Origin: Klebsormidium nitens
Lineage: Eukaryota; Streptophyta; Klebsormidiophyceae; Klebsormidiales; Klebsormidiaceae
Direction of reading: 5' to 3'
Length of the DNA stretch: 64,000 nt
Assembly (NCBI GenBank): GCA_000708835.1
Contig: DF237285.1
Location: 35,602-99,601, forward strand
Within the stretch, counting starts at the first letter, position 1, and every line of letters begins with the position of its first letter. The notes beneath the pieces are model-generated. The model was not told where the DNA came from. It saw only the letters and a list, made by a program, of their open reading frames with translations, and ran no database searches. This document shows positions 49,401-60,673 of this stretch, piece by piece. The position numbers were made by a program, and so were the translations under genes.

Positions 49401-50640
49401 GGGGCTGCCGAGATCGCCATTGTGGTCAAGGTCATCAACACTGCCGTTGCGCTTTGGGCCAAGCCGGATCCTCGTGAGTGTCCCTTTCTCGCACTTATCC
49501 TTGCTTCCAAATTCTTCAAAATCGGTTGATCTTTTTCCCCTCCTGTGTTTTAGGGTCCTTTGCGTCCTGAACGCTTTCTCAATCTCTTTGCGCTCGAGGT
49601 GTGGTGGTGTCAATTTTGTCTTGTATCTTGAGGTGTGACAATCATCTACCCAGGTGAAGTTGATAGGTCTCTGGAGGGTTTAACCGGGGTAAGGACTCAC
49701 TCGAATATCTCCAGGCAGTCATTCGTTCCCTCAACCTCGAGGGATGGTGGCGTATAGAGCTGCGATCTTGCAACATGTTGCAGAAGACGAGTTCGAACCA
49801 GATCAGAACCCTTTTGGATTCAAGATAGAAGTAACAGAAGACCAAAGAACCTGTGCGATTGTCACCAGAAATCCGGACGATTGGAGGGTTGCCCACCCCG
49901 GTATATTGTAGAGGGGAGATCCAGTTTTGTCCACTCGTTGCCGACTGCTCGACTTGTTCTCTTTTCACTAGAAATGCTTCAGGACCGTAGCGCATCTTGA
50001 TATGCAATGTGAAGCTTGACGGGGATGCTTTCTGGCGTGCAGCGAGGAGAGCAGCCGCCCCTGGTCAAGCGGGGGGGCGGCGAGGCCGGCCGAAGAGAAG
50101 CGAGGGGGGGACCAACTACTCTGGGCTGTTGGCAGGTAAGAAAGGGGCAATACCAGGCAGTGTTCGCTGTCCGTGATTGCTCCTGCCCAGCAGGAAGTCT
50201 GTTCTTTGCGTCCTCCAACATGCGTTGTCAATCATCGATATCCGTGTTCTGAACAACACAGGAGATAGAAAATCGATTCCTGATTCGTTTCAGTCTGAAT
50301 CATTCTCTCTCCACCAGGCGTTGACGGCTCGGGCTTCAAGCGGAAGCGGCGCAAGCGCGAGGAGATCGAGGAGCGGCCGTTCAAGTGCGAACTGTGCGAC
50401 CACCCGGGGTACACGTCCCGGGGGGGCTTGTCCGACCACAAGTGCACGTCCGGCGTCCGGATGGATCACATGCAGGACGGCGGCCTGGGGGGGGCTCAGA
50501 TTGTGGTCCCCGTGGCGTCACAAATGGGGGGGCAGATGGTGGGGCAAGGGATGGATCCGGGAATGGATCATCCGGCGATGGGGTATCACCACGAGGACAC
50601 AGCGATAGGCCAGATGCATGGGCATGGCATGCCGTCATGA
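46462..50640 (+). CDS. Divergent EIN3/EIL-like protein with AT-hook and zinc-finger-like tail
   Basis: Six exons join in phase to 506 residues: 46462-46755, 47542-47836, 48491-48828, 49296-49473, 50043-50135, 50318-50640. Residues 1-95 are rich in H, Q, P and G. About 170-310 carry EIN3 DNA-binding-domain signatures: GWIYGFITASGQPKSGASES, KWWLEQVRF, then GSPPWWPE and YKKPDLLK. Exon 5 (93 nt, phase kept) encodes an AT-hook core, GGRRGRPKRS. It is followed by a basic NLS, FKRKRRKR, and a C..C...H..C pattern in FKCELCDHPGYTSRGGLSDH plus KC. The tail is M/G/H-rich. EIN3/EIL proteins are nuclear transcription factors of ethylene and sulfur responses. Here the usual basic RMWRDKMRL stretch is not recognisable and the spacing differs, so it is a divergent relative with an added DNA-binding module. 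Confidence 0.82.
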
Positions 50641-52425
50641 CACGACTTACTACAGCGCTTTGATGCAATGAACAATTTCGAAGTGGTGCAAAATGACGGC
50701 GCACATGCTAGGTTGCATGGTAGGACTACTGTTGTTGCATTATGATAAGTAGGTCTAGGTTAGTGTACAATAAAAAAATGTTCTGGCGGATGGTCGATAT
50801 GATTAAAGTAGACTCGGAAATGCTTTGCAAAATGAAAGTTGATGTCGCTTCGATGTACTGACGAGTATCGTGTCAAATGCAATTGTAAGCATCTCAGGCT
50901 GGATGGCGCCAGTTTAGTGTTCTCTGGATTGTGGTCTCTCATGGTTCTTTTTGGCCATGACAAAAGTTTTCCGGTTTTACTGTATAGTCTGTAGGCTTGA
51001 CGCGCATGTAAAGATGGCGAGTATCCAAGTCCAGCGTCCAGTACACGATCGGAGGTGTGCTTTCATCTGACAATGTCCGCTCGAGTTTCAGTTGTTGTTC
51101 TAGAACAGTCACACAGCTCGCGCCAATCCCTACATGGACTCACCGTGGCCCCGGCTCATGTGCATATACCTATACAGAGATCGATACGATAGTAATTCTA
51201 GCTCGAGTCCCACCTGCATCATAGTGCAGACCGTCCCATGGCCCCGCGCCGGCGACCAACGATCATGCAACCAATTACGGCCGCGCACATGTGCTCTTAA
51301 TCCGATTTACATGGCCGCCATGCATGGTCTGGCACTCACTGTGCCGGATCATGCAGCTCCTCGAGCCACCGTCGAACATACATGATGTAAGGCGGCCGCG
51401 CCTACGACCCCAGGCCTGAGGCTTCATGGCAGCTGTGCATCCCAGGCCTGCGGCAGGACAATTGCTGCTATCCATGCGCAGTAATATACGAAGAAGGGCT
51501 CAAGCGCTCATGGTTCTGAACACTTGAAAGTTGGAGAAGCGCTTGACAGCACTCAGACGTCATTCTTTTGACTAGGTGGATGAATCCTACAAGCTCTAAG
51601 GCTAGCTACGCTCTTTCAGCGACCAATCGACCTTTTGCCCACAAGCAGGCGACAGCAACCTTTCCCTATTCTAATTTTCACAGCGAGCTAAAGGCTAAAA
51701 CTCTGCAACGGGTTACTCCTTGGTGCTCAGACCAAGTGTACATTGCAAGCAATTCGGAGCGCAAGTGCGTGCTGATACGACGACGTATCAGTTCAAGCCG
51801 TTCCCCAGAAGATGCCGAGCGCAATACCCTGGAGGGAAACAGCGCGCACTTCATCAGTTGCTTCCATTGAGAATTCCCATGTGTTCTTGAAAGGCCGAAG
51901 AGCTGCGGCTTCCAATAATGTGGGAGACCTCGGCAGAAAGCCCATTACTGGAGGTGGACTACAAACCAGAACTCCATGAAGTAGCAATAGAAAAGCGCAC
52001 CTGAAAAAAGCGATGGATCGCCGAAGCGCGGGCGACTTACTGTCTTTGAAAGAGTCGCGATTACCTAAACCCAGTTTTTAAAAGGGTAACAAGCTCCCCG
52101 AAGGCGTTCACAATGAGCCTGAGCTACAGCCCTTTCAGTCCACACGGTCAAGGTGAGGAGTGTTCCTTATTGCTATGGCGTCCAAAAAGCAAGTAAGTCT
52201 TTTCTCTATGACTTTGGCAGAGCAGGTCAAACAAATCCACTTCACGACCTCAGCGAAGCACGAGGCAACACGCTCTCTTTGATGACGTCAAGGAGAGGTT
52301 CACCAGCTATCTCAGCGACTTTTCCGTAGCTCGAACGCTGGGCTTCATGCCCAATGACGTCACCAACACCAGAAAGAACCTGTCCCCCATTACGTCGGCA
52401 CAAAAGAGTCACCCGCAAACAGACT
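50641..52425. other. Convergent intergenic spacer
   Basis: Contains the 3' flank of the EIN3-like gene (AATAAA-like signal near 50769) and probably the unresolved 3' end of the DUF1639 gene. Frames at 51134-51870 are short and not protein-like. I see no RNA gene. Confidence 0.45.
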
Positions 52426-52490
52426 CACCCACTGCTTGAGTGGAATCTCTTGAACTTGAGGCTGGCCTTCTTGCCGGTGCTCTTCGAATG
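52426..52490 (-). repeat. Degenerate copy of the DUF1639 exon end
   Basis: About 60 bp repeat the end of the true exon (true GGCAAGAAGCCCAGCCTGAA, copy GGCAAGAAGGCCAGCCTCAA on the minus strand), followed by the same CAGTGG/GTGAGT donor. It lies 115 bp downstream of the true donor. The coding frame has shifted so the motif is lost after the lysines. Confidence 0.85.
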
Positions 52491-52539
52491 ACGTCAACAA
52501 AGAAGAAAAAAGGTTTTCCCATAACGTCAGCGAACTCAC

Positions 52540-54864
52540 CCACTGCTCGAGCGGGTTCTTCTTGGGTTTCAGGCTGGGCTTCTTGCCGGTGATCTTGACG
52601 AAGTCCTCGATGATCTCGCGCTTGGTCAGCGAGACCGTCAGCCGTGGCCGCTTGAGCGGCTCCGGCTTGTCTCCCTCCTCGCGCTCCGCCGCGCGCCGCG
52701 TGCGCTTGCGCCTCTGCCGCGCCTCCGCCTCCAACTCCTCGTCCGAGTCCCTGAGAGACATGTGAAAAAGATCAATAAGATCCTGATGAAGATTAGAGAG
52801 TGTTGAGATAAAAGAGAGTATTGAAATGATAGCAAAAACGCTTTGGAACGACGGTGGTTGAGTGCCGCGCCTCCGCCTCCAACTCCTCGTTCGAGTCCCT
52901 GAGAAAACGATGGGACGGATTGAGTCAAAAGTCAGTTCAGACTTGGATACTGTTGAGATGAAAGGACAGGATGCGAGACAGAGTGAAGCTAGAGCGACCC
53001 TCGGACGTTATGGACCAGAAAAAGGAATGATACGGAAGAAAATACGATCCTAAACGATTGTGTGGCGTACCTCCGCCTTAGACTGCGTCTGAGCCCCTGG
53101 GCACAGGTTTTTCAAAGCACACCAGGTGACAGCTTACAATAAGGAGAACGTTATTGAAATTTTGAGTCCGTTTCAAAAGCTGTTGTTCCTGCTTTGTGAC
53201 GCAATGTGCTTCTTCGCCCTGTAGCTCCTCAAAGGAAGCCCTGCGAAAATCAGCCCGACCGTCTGGACGTTCGGATTCTGGTCAGAAATGGCGGAGCTTA
53301 ATGACATCTGGAGCTGATAACGAACTTCGAGGCCACGTTTGGTGTGATGCGATTTGAAGGGCTTCAGATCCGCTCAGATCTAGGAACGTTTGGACCTCTG
53401 TTCCTCTCACATCGTGCATCCAATGCGATCCGATAGGCGGGGAAAGCAAGCACCAGCTTAGCGATATCTGGCTTCAGATCGACGTGCTTCAACTTTTGCA
53501 AGAGGCCTTTAAGACAGTTCTGCTCACACCACTACAACCCACTCACCTCTCTTTCGGCGTCCTTTTTACGGCGGGCCTCTTGCCCTTCTTCTTCTTCTGT
53601 TGCGCGGCTTTGATCTTATTCCGCGCCCCGCTGGCGCGCGCGGCCCCTCTCCTCGAAGGCGGCCTGCTGGGGGTCGCCTCCCGCTCCTCCTCGGGGGGCG
53701 TGGGCGAGTCTGAGTCAGCGCCGGCGCGGTGGTTGCGGCCGCGCTTTCTTATCCTGAACAAGAGTTGTGACGTCAGCAAGTTTCAGATCTGACCTTCTTC
53801 CTAGCTTGGACCAAGATTGTCGTGTCAGCATGTTAGTGTACCAGTTGACCTTCCAAGTCGGGGCTGTTGATTGGTTCGGACCAGATGATGGTTTCAGAAC
53901 GAAAAGGTAACCTGCTCATCAGAAAAGGCATTTATTGTAATGTGGCAGAACTGCTGTCAGATTGTCTGCATGTAGCGCTTGCTCTAAGGCACTCTTCTCA
54001 AAGGAATCGGTGGAGTGCAAGGAACAGTGAGAAATGATGTGTGTGAGAATACTAACATTCGTTAGTCGCCCCGTTGCAAACTCCAGGACTTGTAGTAAGT
54101 CCACAAACTCTTAAGGGGCCAACAAAAGCAGGAGGTAAGACTGTTCTGATCAAGAGTGACCTGCAGAGCAGCCAGTGATTGACCTCCTTTTAGCTCCAGT
54201 CTCTTTGCCTGGTGCCTTAGTCCAAACCTGATAAGAAAGTTGGTCGTAGATCTGTGCTGACGCTGTCTTTCTCACCTTTTCCCTCCGCTGACTGCGGTTG
54301 CTGTCATCTTCTCGTCAGCCTCTGTACCCCCACTGGACAGCCCCTCTGGCGATGTGCCGGGCTTGCTGCATTTTAGAAGTAAGGCATAAGCTATGAGCAA
54401 CCAACCATAAGCTTCACCTCCTGTCTCTGGTTTTGTGAGCATTGCAGGACATTCAAGCAAGATAAGGACAAGATGTGCGGACCTTAGAGCTTCTGCAGGG
54501 AGATCTGAAAGCATTGGGAATTATGCGACACATTACGTACAAAGCATTTTCAGAGGGCGGAGACTGTTGCTGGTGGTGTGCAAAGAGTGGTGCACTTGGC
54601 TGTCAGCGCTGCGCTCCACTAATCCTATTAAAGAGAGAGATTTTAGCAGCTCTGCATACCAACGGAATGAAGCAACAGCAGTTGTTTGCTAACCGCCGAA
54701 ATGTTGAAGGAAGACTTCTGAACCCAAACCTGTAACTAAACCCCCCATATGAGAAGGGTAGCAGGGGATCAAATGCAGATTAGAATGGCGTCATCTTACC
54801 CGTTCAAACCTCGCAGCCAGGTCAAAAACTTGTCGTTTTTTGAGCGGGCACGACGCTTTTGCCC
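52540..54864 (-). CDS. DUF1639 family protein (both ends unresolved)
   Basis: Four exons on the minus strand join in phase: 54864-54800, 54365-54276, 53753-53547, 52750-52540. They encode KNDKFLTWLRGLNGKPGTSP, an acidic/basic linker (ADSDSPTPPEEEREATPSR, then many K/R), DSDEELEAEARQRRKRTRR, and the DUF1639 core RLTVSLTKREIIEDFVKITG followed by KKPSLKPKKNPLEQW. DUF1639 is a short plant-lineage domain of unknown function in which a serine/leucine strand precedes E-I-x-E-D-F and a K-K-P-x-x-K-P-K-K tail. The strongly basic middle suggests a nuclear protein. A first exon and the segment after LEQW were not found. Introns around the last exon contain degenerate copies of that exon. Confidence 0.75.
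52865..52901 (-). repeat. Degenerate copy of the DUF1639 exon start
   Basis: After a TCTCAG acceptor, about 36 bp repeat the start of the last exon (GGACTCGAACGAGGAGTTGG against the true GGACTCGGACGAGGAGTTGG). It lies about 150 bp upstream of the true exon start in transcription order. A fainter trace may exist near 53072-53100. Confidence 0.8.
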
Positions 54865-55499
54865 CTGCATCAAAAGGAGTCTACTTGTTATACACCAAGC
54901 TCATCAAATGCGACTCTGGTCTAATGTTGCACAATATAAATCAAATGCAGCTGCATTCCAATACTGGGAACTCTTTTCGGAGTACTGCCTTCAGCTGTTA
55001 ATCAGCAAACATGGCAAAGCGGAACTCCTCGTACTTCAGAATGGCAGAGCGTGAGGTGAGCGCATCAAGTTTGCGGGCGTCGCAGGGACAACAATGATGC
55101 TCAGGAGTTGGAACAATGCCTACCATGACACAAGAAAAGGCGGAGACGAGGCAGATTGCCAAAACCACCAGCATTTCGCAAGAAGCAAAAATGAATATGT
55201 TTCCAGGTCCAAAAGGGCGCGCATAGGCATTTAGAGAAATTAACGTTTGTGAACGGCTAATGATTTGATGTGGAACGTTGGGCAACCATTGATGAGCTAT
55301 CAACCTGGAAACAAAAACAGCAACTGTTACAAGAATAGAAACACGTGCGATTGTATGCCACTAGAGAACTTGGATGTGAAGGAGCATCCTATGAGAAGTC
55401 TTCACCTGATCTTCTCCACCCATCGGAACTGGGTGACCAAACCAGCACACAGCAGCAACAGGCCTGCACTGTAAATGCAGATATGAGCAAGTTCAGCTG

Positions 55500-56193
55500 T
55501 CAATCAACAAGACGTTCGTAAGGGCAAGAAAGTACTCTGCATAAGGTTTCCAGCCTCTCAATGAGACATTCAAAAGCTCTCATATAGGCACAGTCCATTG
55601 CGTCCTGAGTATAGTCGCATGTTGTGTAGCTGCGGCCCTCCCTTCCGACAAAGCAAATCTGCATACCACTCACTGATTTGCCACTCCAGACTGCCAGCAT
55701 GCTGTCGTCACACTGAACGAGTCAACAACCAATCTACTCTGAATTCGTCCAGAACAAACCAAACGCAAGCTGCAGACAGTTGGCAAACTCAAGCGAAATG
55801 CACTTACCTTACGCGGGCACGTTTGGTCTGTTGTAAACTTTCTGTAGCGAACGCCAACCGCCGCGTTGGGCACAGTTGCTTCTGGTTGTCCGACACCAAG
55901 CTCGCCCAAAGACTTCCCTTCTCGCAAAGTAGCCCTCGTAACACAGTGGTTGATCTGGTCGCTGCAGATCCGACTTGCTCTTGCTCCTGCTACTGCTGCA
56001 CCAGTGGCAGTGCCAGCTATGAAAGCTTTCCCCGCAAACAGAGTTCTGCAAATTCTCGAAAGTACACTCCGTAATTTTCTTTTCCAGACCATGAAGTACC
56101 AGCGTGTGTACATGTCGCGTACTTCAGTTTTGAGGATAGGTACCTACCTAGGCTACAGCCTACAGCCTACCGGGCGACATTTCCCAATGCCAT
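55500..56193 (-). CDS. Unknown small protein, 157 residues
   Basis: Three exons on the minus strand (56193-56171, 56045-55808, 55712-55500) join in phase from ATG to TGA. The first coding exon is 23 nt. The N-terminus, MALGNVARTLFAGKAFIAGT, is followed by ATGAAVAGARAS, and looks like a mitochondrial presequence or a glycine-alanine membrane helix. The rest is soluble and contains eight or more cysteines (DQTCPRKCDD, TTCDYTQDAMDCAYMRAFEC). Donors are GTAGGC and GTAAGT. I do not recognise the family. A cysteine-paired mitochondrial protein is one guess from composition only. Confidence 0.68.
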
Positions 56194-58295
56194 GAGCTTC
56201 CAAAGCGCCCGGCTATTACTGCCGGTTATGTTGGGCCAGTTCACACTGCTGATGAGGTCCACAGAATAATCGCTGAGGTCGTGGTTTCCGACCTGCATAT
56301 GTGAAAAGGCTTCAAAGAGGGCCGGAATCACCGATCAAGACTTGGATGATCATCTCACTGGCAATGAGTTCCAAAAGCATTCCCCGACCACTCGATAAGT
56401 TAAAAGCTAGCCTGTTGAGGGCTCGGTTGATCTAATGGGAATGGCCCGGCCAGATCTCCAAGGTCACCGTGCCACAGTGGACACAGGTGAATAGACCCCT
56501 GACCTTGACACGTGTAAGAAGCAGCTCGCGTCCCTGTTGTGTGGCGGAACCCCCGCTCGCACGCGCCTTATGGCGGCCGCCACGGCCGGGGCCCGACTTG
56601 CAGTGCGCGGCCGGCTGCCGAGCTCGACAGCCGCGCCCCGCAGCCTGGTGTAAGCCTGTGCAATGTGCAATGGATGCCCACTTCCAACACAAGGACAGCC
56701 CGACCTGCTGCATGTCGCCACCTGACCTTCAGGTGTAGGTATATGGATATGGCTCCTGCCAAGCGACGACAACTTTTGCTGGTCAACGGAAGAGCGGGCC
56801 GCAAAAGCTTGCACGATGGGTGCACGAACCTTCTCCTTTTATATGATTGTGTAGGATTGTGGAGACCTATGGAATACCACAACTCTGGCTGGATCATGTT
56901 CTGGATTACAAATTAAGGTCAATCAAATCCATGAAAACTAACGCGCAGAACGTTTGTATGAGTCTGCAGTGTGTATCCTTATTGTGAGGCGCTCCCCTAT
57001 CTACCGTCCTCAAATCGTCGCTAGATAGGCCATCTGTCTCATCGGGTCACGACATGTTTCTGCAAAAGAGTCCGATGATGAAAGTGACTTATGATGAGAA
57101 TGTGATAATGTAGGTATCAGAGAGTAACTTTGAGAGCGTCCTCAAAAACAAAACTGGTGAAGCTATGCCAATGGGCAGTATATACGTGTTGACTGTTGAG
57201 ACGTATTATGGTCTTTCCTGTCAAATTCACCCGGGGCAAATCCTCCATCCTTAAGCATTCCACGTTCAAACATCTCTCTCTTGTCCGAATCCTGTTCTTG
57301 GGTCATCTTGAACAATACACCGATTGGTACGGTACAGTCGCTCTACTTCATAGATCTTCTACATCTACATCATATGCGACGCGAGAGTGCACACTGTGCT
57401 GGCTACTTTTGAGCCTGATTACAAGCTTTCGAAAGTACTTTGCAATGATGAGATAGATGCTTTAGCAATCAGTAAAAATTCTATTGACGTAAGAACTTGA
57501 AGCTTGAAACTCCATCTCTACCTTTTCAGATAGCCAGCAGGTCGGCTCAGAGCGGATGGTTACTCCCATCCACGTGACCAACGCAACCCAAACTCCCTTT
57601 TGTACGAATGACTGTTGTTGGAGATGGGCTTGAATTTCCTGTTTCGAATCAAGTTGACGTCGCTGGCTTTTTGCTTGTCAAATTCGACGATTGAAAGCCG
57701 TTGGTTACGTAGGAAGGTAGCCATGATGACGTCAACGGCAACTAGCAACACTTTTGTCAGTCTACAAAGCTTACGGGCAACCTCTACTTGTTCTTGCCAA
57801 CAGCGATATGTGCGTTTGACATTGTCTTATGTAATTACGAAATCGCAAGGAACATAGTCGTTCCTCGTGGAACATGCTTTTTACCACGAATACAGTCGTC
57901 GAAAAGGTTGCAGCCGTTGCTTGCTTCGAATGCCCCAAGTCTTCGTTTACTGCACTTGTTAGCCGACTTGCCACTGCAATATATAACACAAAAGCGAATC
58001 ACTGATCTGAAACCATCGCGAAGCTCGCCAAGTGGAAACAGGACAGAAAAGCATCGAACTGATGTAGGCGGCAAAAACCCTGCCCCTTCTCTTGTCAGCT
58101 CCATGTCTCTTAACCAGCATGTAACAGGTTCCTCAAGCTGGGACGCAATTCAAGTTGAGTGCCCTGTCAATACAACGTTCAGAGATTGCCACACAAAAAA
58201 GGTCCATACTATCAATCTGCAGGACCTGTCACTGCATAACTTGCATTTAAAAGGGCCGACTGCACGGAGGTGAACACAAAACACGGCCACCTTAC
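56194..58295. other. Intergenic / possible 3' part of the SVIP-like gene
   Basis: A GC-rich island with GGCGGCCGCC occurs at 56565-56640. A final exon of the SVIP-like gene may lie around 57500-57760, but no splice join could be justified. I see no other gene or RNA. Confidence 0.4.
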
Positions 58296-59554
58296 CTGCA
58301 AGCCTGCCTGTTGGTCTTGTCTACCCTTTGGCTTCTCCTGTGCTGCCTTTGTCGCCTTGATTGCAGCCCGGCCTGTGGCACTCTGCTCAAACTTTTGCTG
58401 CCTGCAATCAACAGATAAGGAGTGGAGTCAAAGAGCGCTTTGCTACACAGCAGGTTGTTCTATCTCACCGGATGCTCGAGCAGAAGGCCGGCTAAGCACA
58501 GCCTGTCAAGCCCCTGGCTTTGTTCTGAGTGTTTTTGGAGACCTGACCCTATCCATGCACTGATGTAGTACAGCGAGACTTCACACTGTAAGTATGATAC
58601 TACCGCTGCCCTGGCTACTAGCGCATCAACATAAATCACACTAGAAAATTCCCAGTTTATACTTACTTGAAAGCAAGCGCGCACCTTGAATTCTGAAAGG
58701 TGATTACACAGAACTTTCGAAAGGACAACTGAATGTTGTTGGTCATACTGAATAAGTGAGTGACCAGACTGTCTGGCCGTTGTACAAGCTTCTCATGCTG
58801 TTACTTGGGAATCCTGAAGACAATTCTCTGTTCATAGCGCCTCTTCCTTGCAGTTGCATACCGTAACATGCTCCATATCCTGACAGAAGCCTTCTATACT
58901 TATCACGCTCTGTGAATCTTCCATTAGACTCCCATCTCGTGTGAACCAGACAATTCAGTTGCGTACGCGGGCCTGTCCCTGCTGTGACACTGCTTCATCT
59001 GATCTGAACAGCAGCAATAGCAGAAAAGCGAAGCAGGCGGAAAGAGAAGGCGGAGAAAGGATGCTCATCCTGTATTTCGTTTCACTTCTTCAGATTTCTA
59101 CAGGTCCTTTCAATGCTGCTATATTTATAGTCCTGAAGGGTTGAAAAGTGCTTAGTTTGGATCATGTTGCCATTGATACCCAGCCACCAAGAACAGAAAG
59201 ATACATAAGACATAGAGAAATTTCTGAGGCAAATCTTTCAATCATAGTGCACAAAAGGGCTATTAGAAGAAGATACCAATGACACTTGGAGAATGCCTTC
59301 AGTCTGAACCTGGGGCTACTCATGAGGCCTTCAAAGAAAACTGATGCAGCTTTGTAACACAACAAGCCCAACTTGAGCGGAGCGTCCAGGATCTAGAAGG
59401 ATAAGCAAAATCACCTCAACGCTGCTGCATTTGCAGCCTGCTGGCGGGCGTCGACATCCGTCCCAGGATCGCCCCCTAGCCTGCGGCCTGCTCCGCCTCC
59501 CCTGAGAGGTCCATCGTCATCTAAGGTAGCGCTCTTCCCACAGCACCCGCCCAT
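58296..59554 (-). CDS. SVIP-like small lipid-anchored protein (3' end unresolved)
   Basis: Two exons on the minus strand (59554-59415 and 58401-58296) join in phase to 82 codons and end at a GTAAGG donor, so a third exon must exist. The start MGGCCGKSATLDDDGPLRGG has Gly2 for N-myristoylation and Cys4/Cys5 for palmitoylation. It continues with DARQQAANAAALRQQKFEQS and ATGRAAIKATKAAQE, the alanine-rich helix seen in plant relatives of the small VCP/p97-interacting protein. In animals SVIP sits on the ER membrane and inhibits p97-dependent ERAD. That this alga's protein binds p97/CDC48 is an inference from the helix pattern. Confidence 0.75.
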
Positions 59555-60673
59555 TCCGACCAATGTGTGCCGTGGGAAGGTTGAGATAAGCTGTTTAGAC
59601 AGCCACAATGCTGTAATTCTGAAGGTAAGTTGTGGGACACAGCGCCGCCTTGCTCGCATTCCTAGCCTCTTTGACTCTGAGTCACTGGTCTGAGTACGAC
59701 TCTGAGCAAGAACCACGATCAGGCCTATGCAGGGTCTCCCAACGAAGAAGAAAAAACGACCTCCTGTATGGAGATTCGACAGCATCGAACTTGCGCCCAG
59801 AGCTTGAACCCGTTTCTTTGAAAACCTAATTGCCGAGCATCAAAATGGACTAGGTTGAAATGCCGGTTCTTTTGGGCGGCAGACGCTTCTTCATTGCGTA
59901 TCTGCGCGTCGAACAGAGAGCTGACGGTTTACCTTCAACCATCTCCACTACCATCGCCGACTTTCTTCAGCTGAGCTCTCCAGAGTCCAGCAACTGTTCG
60001 TTGCAAGTTGCAGCCTGCACAGCAAACCAAACGGACTTCGGCCTTAACTTCAGCCGCCTGATGGGCGCCACGTGTCCCCCCTAAGTCGATGGTCCTGCGC
60101 CCCGGAGGAATTGACCCGATTGCGCCGTCGAAGTGCAAATGCGGTTGGGTCAGTGCCGCCGGCGACCGTTTTTCGTGACCCTTACCGCCTACAATCACCG
60201 TTCCCGGTCTAAAGCTGTAACCAGGGGCCGGCTTTTGCCGACCATTGCCTAGCTTTGCCTAGCTTTGCCTAAAGCTTTGCCCTAGCTTTGCCTAGCTCTT
60301 GCTTTGATGACATTAGGGTTTGCCTTGGGCTTGCTTTTCCTAGTTTAGCGTTCATTTGCGATGCCCAATCAGCGTACAGGATTGAACTACGGGTCCGGGC
60401 CATGTCAAATTGAGTCCTTGAAAGGGTCGTGCTATGCAGACTCTGCGTTAAGCACGAGACGTGACTGGCACTGGGTGTGGGTAGTGCAGTGCCTGAATAT
60501 TAAATTCTTACTTGTAGGATTGGCTTGCTGCTGGGGCTGCAAGCTACGCTGCAGGCGCTGTGACTCGGGAGCTGCACGACCATTGATTGATGCTGCAATG
60601 TAAGCCAGGAAGGGCTACAACTTCTGTTTAAGGTTTGTTAGCAGTATAGCTCCGCGTCTGGAAGCAAGGAGAT
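59555..60673. other. Divergent intergenic region with a short TAGCTTTGCC repeat
   Basis: Lies between the SVIP-like gene (minus) and the PD-(D/E)XK-like gene (plus), so both promoters should be here. At 60241-60297 an 11-bp-like motif CTAGCTTTGC recurs about five times with small variations. No gene is supported. Confidence 0.45.
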
